From Dendrocalamus latiflorus (taxonomy: Eukaryota > Streptophyta > Magnoliopsida > Poales > Poaceae), in the NCBI GenBank assembly GCA_017311315.1, contig CM029669.1:18859683-18923682 (forward strand): 64,000 bases of DNA, in the 5' to 3' direction. Below the pieces are notes generated by a model, which saw only the letters and a list, made by a program, of their open reading frames with translations, was not told where the DNA came from and searched no databases. Of the stretch, positions 11,401 through 23,582 are shown in pieces (the stretch's first letter is position 1; each line of letters begins with the position of its first letter). The translations under genes and the position numbers were made by a program.

Positions 11401-13075
11401 TCAGCCAGATTTAAACCTTCGACAACGAAGATGGTTGGAGTTAATCAAGGATTATGATCTGGATCTCCAGTATCATCCCGGGAAGGCAAATGTAGTCGCA
11501 GATGCACTAAGTCGAAAGAAGTACCCCAACATAGCCTTAATTCTGGAATGCTCTAGTTCGTTACATGAAGAAATTCAGCATTTGAACCTGTGTGTTGTTG
11601 AAAAAGGTCAGATAGCAGCTTTGGAAATTCAGCAGACTTTAACGGATCGAATCAAATCAGCACAAGAAAAAGATGAAGAAATACAACAGCTCATAAAAAG
11701 AAGTCAAGAAGCAAACTCAACTGAATTTGTTAAAGATGATCAGGGAATCTTGAAATTTAGAGATCGTTACTGTATACCTGATGACAAGGACCTAAAAGAT
11801 TTGATATTGCGAGAGGCTCACTCATCTCAACTCTCTATTCACCCAGGAGGTACGAAGATGTATCAAGATTTGAAAAAGAGGTATTGGTGGAGTAAGATGA
11901 AGAGAGAAATAGCAGAATATATTGCACGTTGTGATACCTGCCAGAAGATAAAAATAGACCATCGGAAACCATCAGGATTGCTAAACCCTTTACCCATCCC
12001 AGAATGGAAATGGGACGATATTGGTATGGATTTTATTACAGGGTTCCCAAAAAGTCGAGACGGCTACGATGCTATTTGGGTAATCGTAGACCGATTAACC
12101 AAAGTAGCACACTTCATACCGATCAAACAAACCTATGGCAAAAATAAACTAGCAGAGCTGTACTTAACAAAAATAGTGGTATTGCATGGAGTCCCAAAAA
12201 GAATAGTGTCTGATAGAGGAGCACAATTCACGTCTACATTTTGGGAGAAATTGCATGAGGCCATGGGAACAGATTTAGCATTCAGTACAGCATACCATCC
12301 ACAGACCGGAGGACAGACAGAGCGAGTGAATCAAATTTTAGAAGATATGCTTCGAGCATGTGCATTGGTCTACGGAGCAGCTTGGGATACGTGTTTACCG
12401 TTTGCGGAATTCTCTTATAATAACAGTTACCAAGCCAGTATTAAAATGGCACCGTTTGAAGCTCTGTATGGCAGAGAGTGTAGAACACCGTTGAATTGGA
12501 CTGAGACTGGAGAACGGCAGTTCTTAGGACCACAAATAGTCCAAGATGCAGAGGCCCATGTCAAGATTGTCCGAGACAAAATGAGAATAGCCCAGAGTCG
12601 ACAAAAGAGTTATGCTGATAACCGTAGAAAGGACTTAAGCTTTGAAATCGGAGATTGGGTATATCTCAAGGTCACGCCGTTCAAATCAGTAAAAAGATTT
12701 CAGGTTAAAGGGAAGTTAGCCCCGAGATATATTGGCCCATTCAAGATTCTCGAGAGAATAGGAGAAGTGGCCTATAAATTGCAGTTAACCCCAAATTTGG
12801 CCAGAGTGCATAATGTATTTCATGTATCTCAGTTACGCAAATGTCTACGCCACCCAACAGAGCAGATACCAGTTGACGATATAGATCTACAAGATGATTT
12901 GTCATACGAAGAAGAACCGATTCAAACCCTGGAAACTACAGAGAGGCAGTTAAGAAGCAAAAATATCAGATTTCATAAAGTTCAATGGCGAAATCATACA
13001 GCAGATGAGGCAACATGGGAAAAGGAGTCAGACTTACAGCGAGAATTTCCCAACCTATTCCTTGGCCCGAGTTGA
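8477..13075 (+). CDS. Gag-pol polyprotein of the chromovirus (Gag-PR-RT-RH-IN-chromodomain)
   Basis: This is an uninterrupted 1,532-codon frame. In order it has: a retrotransposon Gag domain (about 80-240, with AAAWWVNY and EYLHQFNALARYAP); two zinc knuckles near 309 and 328 (CYNCGGNHLQRQC, CYHCGQAGHYKNQC); an aspartic protease (LFDPGATHSF, Asp near 441); reverse transcriptase (VDYRGLN; FIDDIL near 757); RNase H (YCDASKQGLG, DALSRKK); and integrase with an HHCC finger (CDTCQKIK) and D,D-35-E (MDFITGF, SDRGAQF, GQTERVNQ; about 1185, 1245, 1282). A chromodomain-like tail follows (about 1466-1532, with VQWRNHTADEATWE). Domain order RT-RH-IN is Ty3/gypsy, and the chromodomain marks a chromovirus. 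All catalytic motifs look intact, so the product may be functional. Confidence 0.97.
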   Translation: MSGSGEGSQGQDSPQQKEAPQLNLADILAKMEENRFQAELNQSRMMEQHARLLEQIAMRSGGNNQQGMPGQSKWADFQKTRPPVFSSSPDPMVAEDWLKDVERKLNTIQCNDKEKVLYASHQLQGPAAAWWVNYQTMNEDREITWKEFEDSFRQAHVPTGVIEAKRRKFLALKQGGRTIIEYLHQFNALARYAPDEAKTEEKKMERFKEGLQKSLKYHISMVDYKDLPTMVNKLIVSEEARNELEDTRKRKIIQRTSSSEGSRKQMMLAPQFRGQQGRKFVYMPKSQLKTSQSSMTSQQNVRQISMLKCYNCGGNHLQRQCPQLHTVCYHCGQAGHYKNQCPRGGIPSEVAKAQVRAQSSTPRQFIAVPKQEEGGQTRQFALKPAGTQTTNLMSAADKGKGILKPVQGRINHISAEEAAGANDVIVGTYLVNSKPSVVLFDPGATHSFLSLAFAVKNQLSFSPLQKSYSFQTAGNKVESRFGCKGLDLEIQGVKFKTDLLLLEMKGLDVILGMDWLTKYKANVSCEKKLVTLVSPEGQKILVKTDSVLMEKMKTSTQSIMVEEGVAQIPIIREYPDVFPRELPGKPPDRPIELAIELIPGTKPITKRQYRMSAQELKELKKQMDELMEKEFIQPSISPWSAPVLFAKKKDGSLRMCVDYRGLNAVTIKNKYPLPRIDDLFDQLKGAKVFSKIDLRSGYHQLKIREQDREKTAFTTRYGLFEFTVVPFGLTNAPAYFMNLMNMVYMEQLDHFVIVFIDDILIYSKTEEEHRQHLHIALSKLREHRLYAKFSKCEFWMKEVSFLGHIITEEGVKVDPEKVKAVMEWKQPTTVTEVRSFLGLAGYYRRFIEGFSKITRPLTQLLKKDSPYKWTDKCEESFQELKTRLTSAPVLILPNPEKDFQIYCDASKQGLGCVLMQEGKVVAYASRQLRPHEINYPTHDLELAAVVHALKIWRHYLLGNRCEVFSDHKSLKYIFTQPDLNLRQRRWLELIKDYDLDLQYHPGKANVVADALSRKKYPNIALILECSSSLHEEIQHLNLCVVEKGQIAALEIQQTLTDRIKSAQEKDEEIQQLIKRSQEANSTEFVKDDQGILKFRDRYCIPDDKDLKDLILREAHSSQLSIHPGGTKMYQDLKKRYWWSKMKREIAEYIARCDTCQKIKIDHRKPSGLLNPLPIPEWKWDDIGMDFITGFPKSRDGYDAIWVIVDRLTKVAHFIPIKQTYGKNKLAELYLTKIVVLHGVPKRIVSDRGAQFTSTFWEKLHEAMGTDLAFSTAYHPQTGGQTERVNQILEDMLRACALVYGAAWDTCLPFAEFSYNNSYQASIKMAPFEALYGRECRTPLNWTETGERQFLGPQIVQDAEAHVKIVRDKMRIAQSRQKSYADNRRKDLSFEIGDWVYLKVTPFKSVKRFQVKGKLAPRYIGPFKILERIGEVAYKLQLTPNLARVHNVFHVSQLRKCLRHPTEQIPVDDIDLQDDLSYEEEPIQTLETTERQLRSKNIRFHKVQWRNHTADEATWEKESDLQREFPNLFLGPS

Positions 13076-13097
13076 TCTCGAGGTCGAGATCCTTTTT

Positions 13098-13110
13098 AAG
13101 GGGGGTAGGT
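13098..13110 (+). promoter_or_regulatory. Polypurine tract
   Basis: AAGGGGGGTAGG directly precedes the 3' LTR start, the usual site of plus-strand priming. Confidence 0.85.
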
Positions 13111-16100
13111 TGAAACAAAACCAAATCTTGAAAATTTTCAAAACTTGAATTTGATCTCAATTTCTCGTTTTTGCCTTGCTCTCTCAATTCCTTAATCCTA
13201 ATTTCCACAAATCTCAGAGTACATCTGCCTTTGATCTCTGCCGTCACAATTGGAATGGGGGAGAGAGATGTATGCACTGTACATGTCTGAAAACCACCGC
13301 CTCCCCAAAGTTCCGCCGCTGCTCACGCTCATGTCGTGAACTCCCCTCACCTGCGCCTCTCCCGCCAATCCCGCTCGGTGGGACGGCCACCTCACCCGCG
13401 CCCGCCCCGTGGCACGCCACGCCAACCCGTCGCAGCGCCGTGCCCCAGCCTTTGCCGCCGCCGTGCTCCCTGCTTTTCCGCCGCCCAACTCCTCTGATTG
13501 CGCCACCCCAACCCCCGCGCCGCTTGATCTCGCCATCTCCCCGCGCGGACAAGCTCTCTTTACACCTCTCCTCTGCCGCCCTGACGCTCCTGCGCCGGCC
13601 AAAGATCGTGGCGTTGCCGCCGGTCGACACGCGCCACTGCCGCCAGGGATAAGCCCTGGGCTAAACCGCCTTGGCCGCGCTATTTAAGTGACCAAGCTTC
13701 CCAAGCCGCGGACACCACCCTCCACCACCCGCCCGACGCCCCAAAGCGTCCCCATCCACCTCCATTGCCGGTAATTCCAAGAAATCCCCAAACTCAAGCC
13801 CTAGAGCAATGTCCCAACTCCGGCCCTCCATTCTCCAATTCAACCCGCCTATAGCATCCCCGGTACCCTAGAAGCATGCCCCAACCGCCGCCCTAGCTCC
13901 CCACTCACCCATCTTCCCCGGCACCGTGAGCACCCCACCGCCGCATCCACCCCACCGTGGCTAGCTTTGCACGGCCCTCCCCGGCCCAAATCAACTTGCC
14001 CACTAGCTTCCCCTACTCCCTCTAATGCTCAAACGCCAAAAACCCAGCCCTCAAAACCCTAGAAATCCTCTTTGGCCGTTAAAATCCATACCGAGTTCAC
14101 CGGCTCACCGCCGGCGAACGCCGCCTCCGCCGGCCCGGCCACCGCCAAAAATGGGGTCCCCATACCGTCCCGAGTCCGTCCATGCCCTCCTCCACCGTCG
14201 CAGCTCACCCTACCGCCGCCGCCAACCACCGCCTCTTTCCTCTGTTCGGCTGCGCGCGGGTAGTCGGGAGGTTGAAGACGACCGTACCGCCCGCACCCGA
14301 CTGCGCCAGCTGATCGCACCAGACCGCGTCGCCCCGCGCCCAACGCACCCGAGCCCGACCGCGCCCGCCCGAGCCAGCCGCGTCGCCCGCACCCGTTCGG
14401 CCGAGTCCGAACCGCCCGACCGAGCCGCTTTTGCTCGGTTGAGTCCAGCCCACTCGCCCGAGCCCGTTGCACCCGATGAATAGTAACCGACCGAGCCCAA
14501 TGAACAGTAAACCGACCCAAAGCCCAAAATACAAGTTTATACTCCCCGGATTCGTCTCGAGCTCGCCAACCCAAATCCAAAGCCCATTTTCACATATGAC
14601 CTTCCTATAAGCCCAAAACCTTGTTTATTTGAATTTTATCGGATTTTCTTTCTTTATTTCATTTTTTTATTCCTAGCTCAACTTTTCGAGTATGGAATTA
14701 ATGTTATTTTTATTGCTTTTGCGTTAGCCTCCGACACCGGATTATCTCAGGAGCAGGAGGGAGAAGACCCAGTTCAAGCCCCGTCTTCTGAAGAATTTGA
14801 GCTCGTAGAAATCTTTGACTCGCAAGGCAAGTTGCACATACCTCGATCATATTGAGCCTATCTTGTCTTGATGTATTTATTTAGTAGTATTTTCATTATG
14901 ATAATTTAAGCCATTATTTTATGTTTAAATACTGTTTAGAATGACATGAATGATTAGATATGACCTACCACCTGAAAAGGCCCCGTTTAAATTGATGACC
15001 ATGTTCCTGTTGACAAACATAGTATTATTATATACTAGTGATATAAACATGGTAGTTAGGAATTCATCAAAGATTTCTACTATTAAGGCTTTTGGTATTT
15101 GTTTAGAGCTTTTAAAAATATGGATCTAGGGTAAGTAAGGATCACAGATGGGGATCCGAAGACCTTATCCTAGGGTGGAGGCTTGGTTGAGGAATGGTGG
15201 CAGTACGGGAAGGTACTGAATATGGGTTTGTGCGTGGATAATGCCTCGGAGAAAAATATAAGGACTAGACCCTTATGCTGAGTAAAGAACATAGTATCCG
15301 CCCAACCACAAGCGTTGATTTTGTCAAACCTGGTTTAATAACTGCTCAAGTTCAATTGAACCTCTGCAACTGGCGGGGGGAGTCCGAGGGTGAGTTCGTA
15401 TGGGAGGTGGTTAACCATACAACAGTAGGTTTGCTATGAGTCGGATGAGATCCGTGGGGTCATCCGAGCTCATGGGGAATTAGGGCCTACTGGGTGGAGG
15501 CTATATAAAGAATTGAGCAGTGAACAACCTTGTTCTTTTAACTCTGTCGCGGGAGTTGAAAGATCTTGTGGGTAAAGCAGGGCAACTCTGCAGAGTGAAA
15601 TAAATGGTATTCGAATACGCCGTGCTTCCGGTTAATGAAGCTGTGTTTATTGGGTGATTCCAGCAGCAAAGCATAAGTAGAGTTATGAATGGTTTTGAGA
15701 TGTGGAATACTGATAATTACGCTTGAAAACCCCCTTTACTTAATGGAGTTGCTTTTCAAGTTTTATAAAATAAAACTGCATCTACCCAATTAAAGAACTT
15801 GTTATCCCTTCACTTGATATTCCAAGCATATAGTTAATGTTAAGCTCCGTGTAACTTGCTGAGTACGGAAGTTGTACTCATTCTTGCTTAAAAACATAAA
15901 CAGAAACTGTTAACTTTGAGGAGCCCGGTGAAGACGAAGAGGTGGTGTATTACGAAATGGAAGAAGCCTGGGATTAGGGTCGTTCTTCGCTCGAGCAATG
16001 CCTGTGGTGTTTCTTTTTGTGTAATATATCTGAAGGCCTTTGGCCCTACTGTTAAACTTGGCTTTAAGCCCTTTTATTGTAATAAAGTCGACTTTTGTAT

Positions 16101-16208
16101 TTGAGCTTGCGTTGGCAATGTTATTCACTCGATGGATGTAACTCGCAATTGAACTGTCCTGGGCAATTGCGAGGAATTTATAACGCTCCCAAAAATGGGG
16201 GTGTTACA
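13111..16208 (+). repeat. 3' LTR of the chromovirus
   Basis: It matches the 5' LTR almost base for base: two 1-bp deletions relative to it (in C and T runs) and about seven substitutions seen by eye. It ends GTGTTACA and is followed by the TGATG duplication. Confidence 0.95.
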
Positions 16209-16213
16209 TGATG

Positions 16214-17400
16214 TCTATGAAATTACCTCCAGGCTCGACACGACTTGCCATATAGGATGGGTGTATTTTTTTCCAGATTCTTGAAACATTGATTAATTGT
16301 GTAAGTTCTATGTATAGTCTTTCTATTTGTATTAAATAAAGTTCTTTTTAAATTTTGTCAATTTTCTCTTATAAGTATTTCTATTGGTAATTTCCTATCC
16401 TATTTCTGGTCTTACACTATCAACATTGTCTAAATTCTCGGAGAATACCCACACTTCTCTCAAACCCCTTCTTAGGGATATGTTCACTTTATGGCATATT
16501 AGCTTTGACATCGTCATTAAACGTTATGCAGATTTTTCTTGTGACCTTGACAGCCAAGGCCTTCACAATAATCTGTCCGTTTCCTCAAAAGGAAACAAGT
16601 GAAAAATAGACAACCGATATAAGTCATTAATAGCTTGGGGCCTAAAAAGCTTTATTTCTTACTTGTTTATTCCGTTCTTCTCTTGTTTACTCTAGTCGAG
16701 ACATGAAAAACTTGCTAGTCGAAATATCTCCTCTTTGCATATGGTCACATCCACTGGAAGAAATTTTCTAGTGATGGCTTTTTCCTACGATCTTTGCTAC
16801 TAGTAGAAACCAGGGGATACAATACGTTTTGAGAAGTTTTATTCATGCCTTATGTCCCCGGCTATTCTACGACCAGGTTGGACAAGACTACGAATAGAAA
16901 TGCTTATCTTATTTTTTATGCATGTTGTTGTGTAGTTCTTATTATAAATAAATGCAACAACTTTTTTTTTTGCAACATTTGTCTTATAACCATTAGATGA
17001 TTATGTTATGTCACAGTTATGGCCAAAGGTATCTATGACTAGTCAAAATCTTTCACTCTAGCTTTGCCCCATCATGAGAATTTTCTAGTACTACCCGATC
17101 CTTTGTAGACTTATTACCAAAGGTGTTGATATATCTAAGTCTACTAGTCAGAGACAATAATAATACGTCTTCCTCTTCTACTGCTTACTTAGTACATTTT
17201 TCTACTAAGAAATCAGTTGGGGACTAGGGGAGATAAGATCACTATTATTCTCAATCAAGGAAGAATAATAAGTAAAATTAACCTGATTGCAATCAAAGGT
17301 AAGTATTTACATTTAAATATTTACAAAAGTTTACATTTAATTAAAGCTTAAATATACTACTCATTAGAAGTTCCCGATTGGCTGCTGACCGATGGAGATC
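16214..17400. other. Outer-element interior, non-coding
   Basis: After the 13-codon continuation of the gag-like frame, this AT-rich stretch has no pol domain in any frame that I can recognise. The short ORF at 16384-16602 matches no family known to me. Confidence 0.4.
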
Positions 17401-18058
17401 CGACCTTCATCTCATTAGCAATCTTGTTCCCGAAGTGTCTTACCTCTTTAAAGAACTTTACTGCTTCTTCCTACGAACAGTCAAACTTAGCTTTGAGCGG
17501 AGGTGGATTGAGAGAAGGATTTGATGCATTGAGTTTTGCCAAGGCAAATCTGACTCCATCAGCTAAAACATTTCACATAGTATGTTTGTGGTTACTCCTA
17601 GAAGTAGTCAATAGACCTTGAAGGTTCTCAACCTGCTGCCCTATGCAATGCACCTTCTCGACCGGATCCTCGGAGGAGGAGGTAAGTGCTCCTACGCCCA
17701 TCTCGACGAGCATGACATTGAGAAAAGGATTTTATCTTGTAAGTTTTCTTGCACTACATTCTTCCTCCCCTCCTCGACCCCAAGAGCTTTCTCAAGTTCT
17801 TGAAGTTTCAAAGCTCGCTCTGCACAAGTAAAATAAAATTAACCAAGATGAGTATGAACGACTAAGAAACTGGTCGGATGTAAGATCGGTTGCCTTGGTT
17901 AAACTTCTCGTGTGCTTTGATATCTTCTTTGTGCTTAAGAGCATTGTCATTGAACTTTCTTGCCCAGTCTGTGATTGATTGGTCCTTCGTTTTGCATGCC
18001 TCTAGTTTTTGGATGACGACACTCTTAGCTTTTGCCTCTGCTTAAAGGTTCTCCAATC

Positions 18059-18713
18059 CTATCGACCATGATAACAAAAGTAGATAAGAAGAATGCAAAA
18101 TAGAGAAACAAACAAAGTAAAATTGGAAAGGGACTTACTTTTCAGTTGATGGTTCTTCTGCTCGAGAGATTTGAGGAGTTGTTCACTCTCGGTCAATGTA
18201 AACCTGGACATTTCTCTCTCCTTCTTAAGGGCCTCCTCGAGCACTTTCATAATGTCGAAAATGGTAAGATTTGTTTTAAGTACTTACCAAGTCCATCTTA
18301 TTAGTAAACGTGAAATAAAGCTCCTCAGGTCTAGTTTGAACTCAAGGTCTGGTACTTTCCTCCACCAAAGATCTTTAGGTCTCTAGTTGTTGAAAATATA
18401 GCCCCAATCAAGGATATCCTTTGGATAAGGAGATCTCCTGATTGTTGAAGAACTCTCAACCATTGGGCCTCCAAAGAAAGATGGACGGATTTCAACTTCT
18501 TCCTCCTCAACCACAGCTTTCTCAGCAAATGCAGGGATCAGCTGAGTCTTGTCCTCCACCTCCATAATCACATCCCTTGATGTATTCGGAACCAACAAAG
18601 GATTTCCTATCAAAATGGCTTTCGTTCCTCTGGTCGATGTTGCTGTCAACTAAGGAGAAGAAATAACCACTTCCTCCCTCGATACTTCTTTGGTAGAAGC
18701 ACTTAGGAGGCAT
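18059..18713 (-). pseudogene. Antisense ORF of the outer element, C-terminal coiled-coil part
   Basis: Minus-strand frames give an acidic linker (VVEEEEVEIRPSFFGGP) and then a coiled coil rich in Leu, Glu and Lys (EALKKEREMSRFTLTESEQL). This style of C-terminus is common in grass proteins labelled 'putative gypsy type transposon'. Frame changes and stops break it. It is the downstream part of the minus-strand frame seen at 25105-25709 and 23583-23785, and opposes the element's LTR direction. Confidence 0.5.
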
Positions 18714-19287
18714 GTGCCTGAGGTGGTAGGTCCACGTAACGACACCTTCCTCCCTCAGTACTTCTTTGGTAGAAGCACTCAGGAGGCCTATGCATGAGGT
18801 GGCAGGCGCACTTCAAAACCGAAAAAGAAGAAGGAAATAAGAAATCGAAGATATTATGAAATTGGGAAGTATAAATTTTTTGACAACTATTTCATACCTA
18901 ATTTTCTTTGTCTTGAATTTAAATTTTCCTATAGCATAGTCTAGGCATTTGCCTTCCTTTTATTTTCAACTAATTTCGCCAGTTCAAAATTGATAGGGCT
19001 GGTTAGACCCTTAGCACCCTCTGACTGGACACTCCTACTTAGAGTAACATCCTTAGTTGGTTCCCTCTCAGGGCAGTTAGAATTGTCTCTCTGACCACCA
19101 AAACCTCCTTAGAGGGACAGGCTTCCTCAATCACCAGAATACTTACCTCTGATGGTACTAAGGAGGGATTGGGAGGTGGTTGTCAGCTTCTAAACTTGTT
19201 CAATCTCGACCACTTTAGAGCTCATGACTAGTGGATTAGATTCCACCATCAGTCATGTGGCCTTAGCCCCTCTGACCAGTAGCTCTG
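18714..19287. other. Outer-element interior with a short local duplication
   Basis: The motif around TACTTCTTTGGTAGAAGCAC occurs at about 18685 and 18760, a roughly 75-bp tandem duplication. The minus strand reads across into the antisense ORF with stops. No gene is called. Confidence 0.4.
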
Positions 19288-19292
19288 GTTCC

Positions 19293-22200
19293 TGTAACAT
19301 CCCAAAATTTCGTTCTCTGAAAAATTTAATTTCAAATTAATTAATTTAAAGTATTTGAACTTTATTTGGATTTATCTAAATTTTATTTCAAAATCTAAAT
19401 CAAATTTAATCCTCAACCTCTTTACTCGGCCATCACGTGTCGTTCCTTGATTCAATCCATCCTCACCCCGGTTTAATCTCAGCCACCTGCCTTCACTTAC
19501 CCCTTCGTTTTAATCCGGTGGCCCTGATTTCTCTTTCACCTCGTGGCATTCGTCCGACCGTCCACTTCTTCCTCCTTTCTCTTCCCTCTCGCCGACAGCC
19601 AAATCCCACCTGTCAGTGAATAAAACCCTTTTCCTGTTGAAAAATAATTTGGCCAGAAAATCAAAACCTCTGCTGACGTCACCCTAACATCATAAATTCC
19701 TTTTTCCATAGAAAAATTATTCCTCTGAAAGTCATTTCCCTTGATGATGTCATTTCAGTTCAAAAATAATTTCAGAGAATCAGTTTATTCTTTTTCTCTC
19801 CTTTTAAAGTTCCAAAAGATCGTATTTCTTCATTTTAACTCCGAATGAGCCCATTCAAATTTCTAAACTCATCAAAAATTCCAATCTATCCATTTCTATC
19901 CTCTTTTCAAATTTTTGGAATTTTCGAATTTATTTGAATTAAATTAAAGCTTAGAAAGTAAAAATATTTTAAATGGCTAAAATATACTTCAATTAAATCC
20001 AAAATTATTTTATTTGGTATTTTCGGCTTCCAAGGATTTTGGTGAAATTTTTCTGAATTTTTTTCGAATTTGTTTCTTTTTTTCAGAAAAACAAATATTT
20101 TTTTCTCTCTCCTGTCACTATTCATCCTCAACCTTCGTAACGTTCCTCTCCAGAGAGCAGCACGCGTGAGCGCCATTGTCGTCGTCTTCAAGCTTGAAGA
20201 ACTTTTAATTTTCTCAACGGTTTTTCGCGAAATAAATTGCATTCAACTCCTCTCATCAAACTCTTTTCATTTCCCTACCGTTTTTCCCTCATTCATGAGC
20301 CGTTTTGCGAGAAATTAACCCATGCCATTGATGGACATGGTCTCTTGATCTCCCGTCTCGGACCTCCCCCGCCCCTATAAAAGAAAGCACCGTGAGCCCC
20401 TCCTCATCCTCACTCAACCCCGAAAATATCAAGTCCCCACTCCTCTTCTCTTGGGCGCAATCGGAGTTTTTCTTTTGTGTTCCAAGCGGCGTTCTTCGGC
20501 TTATTGCGCCTCGTCCGGTGGAGCCCCGCCACTTTTGAGCACATCCCCGGATTCGCCTCGTCGCGTTCTACACGGTGCTCACCTCGCCTTTGCCGGAACT
20601 TCGCCGGAGCACCGTCGCCACCGTGGGCCATAGCGCGTCGTCGTTCCTCGCATCGCCACCGGCCGTCCGTGGATGCCCGACCAAAACCAAGGTGAGCATC
20701 ACGTTCCCCACGCTCTACTCTTCGTTTCGCCGCAAACCCCACATGCTAACTCCTCTCCGTTTACCCGGAACGCCGATGTCAACCCGACGGTCGCAAAATG
20801 TCTTCTCCACCGTGTTCCGCCACCATCCGATGTCCTTTGGCCGAGCCGTTTGCACCGTTGAGTTTGCCTCGACACGTTCTACGTCGTGCTTCCATCGCCA
20901 TCACCTGAAGATCCCCCGAGTCCTTGTCGACCTTGTCAGGCCCTGACACTAAAACTGTACTTCGCGCGTACACCCCTTTTTGGTAAGCGCTTCAATTTTT
21001 GGTCGCGTCATATTGTGTCCTAGACTCTAAGAAATTTTTCTACCATTTTGTTTAATTTTTCGTGGAGCCAATTGTCAGGAATTGAGCTTTCCGCGAAAAT
21101 GGCCGTTTTTGACTCCTGGCGTCGATTCGTCGTCTCTGTTGAGCTTTAGGCCATGCCATAATTTTTCTTAGACTTGCCTCTCTGCGTTCTACACCATGCT
21201 CCCTTCCTTTTCCCCAAAAAGCGTCCACAAATTTTCGCCTCCGATACCTCGCCATGGCCGCCAATGGCATCTCGTGTCCCCATCTATCCGTTGGTGTTTT
21301 TCCCCAATCCGTTCGCGTCATATCGTGCCAAACCATCCCAGGTAGTTACCTTTCAAATGGTTTTGGATTCGCTCCACCGAGCACTAAGATATCAAGTTTT
21401 TCCTGTTTCTCCACTGTCGTCATTCAAACGTCAAATTGTATCGTCTCCGATTAATTTTCAGCTTAGCCAATAATTTTCCTAACTTCACCATGCCATGTAC
21501 TACCCCACGCTCACCTTACATCTCCATGTTCCATACCCGGTCTCCGACCTGCCGTTGTCGCTACCACGCCGTCACTGCCATTTTTCCCTCACCGCCGGTG
21601 ATTGCCGCCGTTACTCGCCGCCATACCTGTGTCACCACCTTCACCTCATTGCCAGCATTCCATTTTGCCCATTCGCCAGCCATTTTGTAGCCAACCGACA
21701 CCGTACTGTTCAAAAAGTAATTCTCGGATGTTGTTATCATTTCATGTGATGTCCAAACTTTCAGATATTCGTTCTCCCTCATACAAAATCCGAATCCATT
21801 GATTCTTCCTCCTAAATTCATCTAAAATCATAATCTATCCCTTAGTATATATTTTATAATTTTTAGATTTTATTTGGATTTTATTTGAGTTTATTTTGTT
21901 TGTTCAGTCTTTTCGCGCGTAGAACCCGTCGTTGCCGAAGACTTTCCCGACCCGCAGCAAGAAGGTCCAGACAGCGTGCAAGAAGGCAAGTCTCCTTTGA
22001 TCATCTTGAACCTATGATTTCGAAATGTTTTAATTATTTTAAATTATGTGCATTGCTATTTATATAAAATATTAGTTCAAATCTTAAGGGTTAGTTAAAC
22101 CAACCTTGTTATATCCTCCATTGAAATTGAATGCCATGTACCTTTGTCACCCTAGAGTTTCATTTGTCTCAATAATGAGATTATTACTGAATCTTTGTGA

Positions 22201-23577
22201 ATAGTGGAATGGTAGTATAATGCTTAGTCTCGCTATTTAATATCTCACAAATCTTGCAAATGGGAAATTATGAATTATTGTAATAATCTTGTGTTTGCAA
22301 ACTTAGTGGCAATTGGAGTTGCCACTGTTCTTTTAAAATAAACTAAAATGTGAAAATTGGTTTAGATTAGGGTGGATGGTTGGTTTGGATTGGTGCAGGA
22401 AGCACGAGATCTTGTAAAGTGTATGTTCCACCCTAGTCAATTAAGGACCGACGCTTGTGTTTGTCCAGACTGAGCATTAACCGTACAACCACAAGTCTAT
22501 ATGGGTACGACCTAGCTGACTAACTTACGATAGTCTAGTTTAGGTGCCACCAGTGGAAAGTGGATGCCAGGGATGGACTGGTTATTCACAGTGAGGGACA
22601 GGGATTTACTGTACTCATATGGCGCAAGAGGGGGCTTCGGTTCGGGCAGTTAGCCTACCTGCGGTGAAACCTCAGCGGGTGGTATCTAGCTAGATTAGAG
22701 TAAGGTAAAGGCTTTGTGATATTTTATCTGGGTCTCATGCCAAAGGAAGCGTGTTGACTTTTAGGATAAATTATCTCTTGTGGGTAAAGTTGTACAACCT
22801 CTGCAGAGTGTAAAACTATTCGAATAGCCGTGCCCACGGTCAGGGGCGGGCAAGGAATGCATTCACATGGTAGATTTCTGGTTTTGTTTTAAAATCAAAA
22901 GTTTTGTATTCCGAGAGTGGAGGGAACTCTCGGAAGGGTATCCTGGCAGTTGGAGCCAGAGAGGGTGGATGTAACCCGCAATATTAAACTTGTTCAAGTT
23001 GTTTAAGCTAGTGTTGGTAGATGGAACCTTCACTAGAGAATTATTGATAGTTTCTGCTAAAATATTTACTTTATTAAATTGATGCCTTCGAAAATAATTA
23101 GTAGTAATTGAATTTTAAAATATTGCTTTGTGCAAAAGAACCGTATGGCCTTCCTTTGTTAAGCCTTGCATCTATGCATTTTTCCCAAGACTTGCGGAGT
23201 ACTTTATGTACTCACATGCTACACTTAAAAATAAATCTCAGAGGAACTTGAAGCTCAAGAAGGTGCCTACGACTACTTCGCTTGTGGATTCGACGAAGGA
23301 TTTCCGGAGTACTAGGTCGCGCTTCCCCAGTCAATTGCCTGTGGCGTATTGATGGGTCTTCGCCGGATTTATCTTTTGCTTCCGCTGTGTTTCGTGTGTG
23401 CGAGGTCTTGAAACCTCAATTGTAATAATAAGACTTTTCGGTCTGTACTCTTTAATATTGTAATAAAGCGTTGCTGGTTATGTATTCATTTCTGTTTAAC
23501 TGTGTGCACTAGCTTTGATCTGGGACTAGTGCAGTAATACACAGAGGGTCCGGGTTTGGAAACCCGGGGTCCCGACA
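19293..23577 (+). repeat. Solo LTR, 4,285 bp, of a Ty3/gypsy element (TSD GTTCC)
   Basis: The unit starts TGTAACATCCC and ends GGTCCCGACA, with perfect GTTCC duplications at 19288-19292 and 23578-23582. It holds no gag or pol and no second LTR, so it is what unequal LTR recombination leaves. A block CTTGTGGGTAAAG then CTGCAGAGTG (22778-22810) matches the chromovirus LTR at about 6402, suggesting the same broad Tekay/Del group. Plus orientation is inferred from that match. Short ORFs inside are not supported as genes. Confidence 0.9.
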
Positions 23578-23582
23578 GTTCC

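Larger units (their letters stand above)
3946..16208 (+). mobile_element. Full-length Tekay/Del-type Ty3/gypsy chromovirus, recent insertion
   Basis: This 12,263-bp element has LTRs of 3,100 and 3,098 bp, perfect TGATG duplications (3941-3945, 16209-16213), a tRNA-iMet primer site, a polypurine tract, an accessory ORF and one uninterrupted gag-pol frame ending in a chromodomain. By eye I count about seven substitutions and two 1-bp indels between the LTRs. It lies in the gag-like frame of the outer element. Confidence 0.95.
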
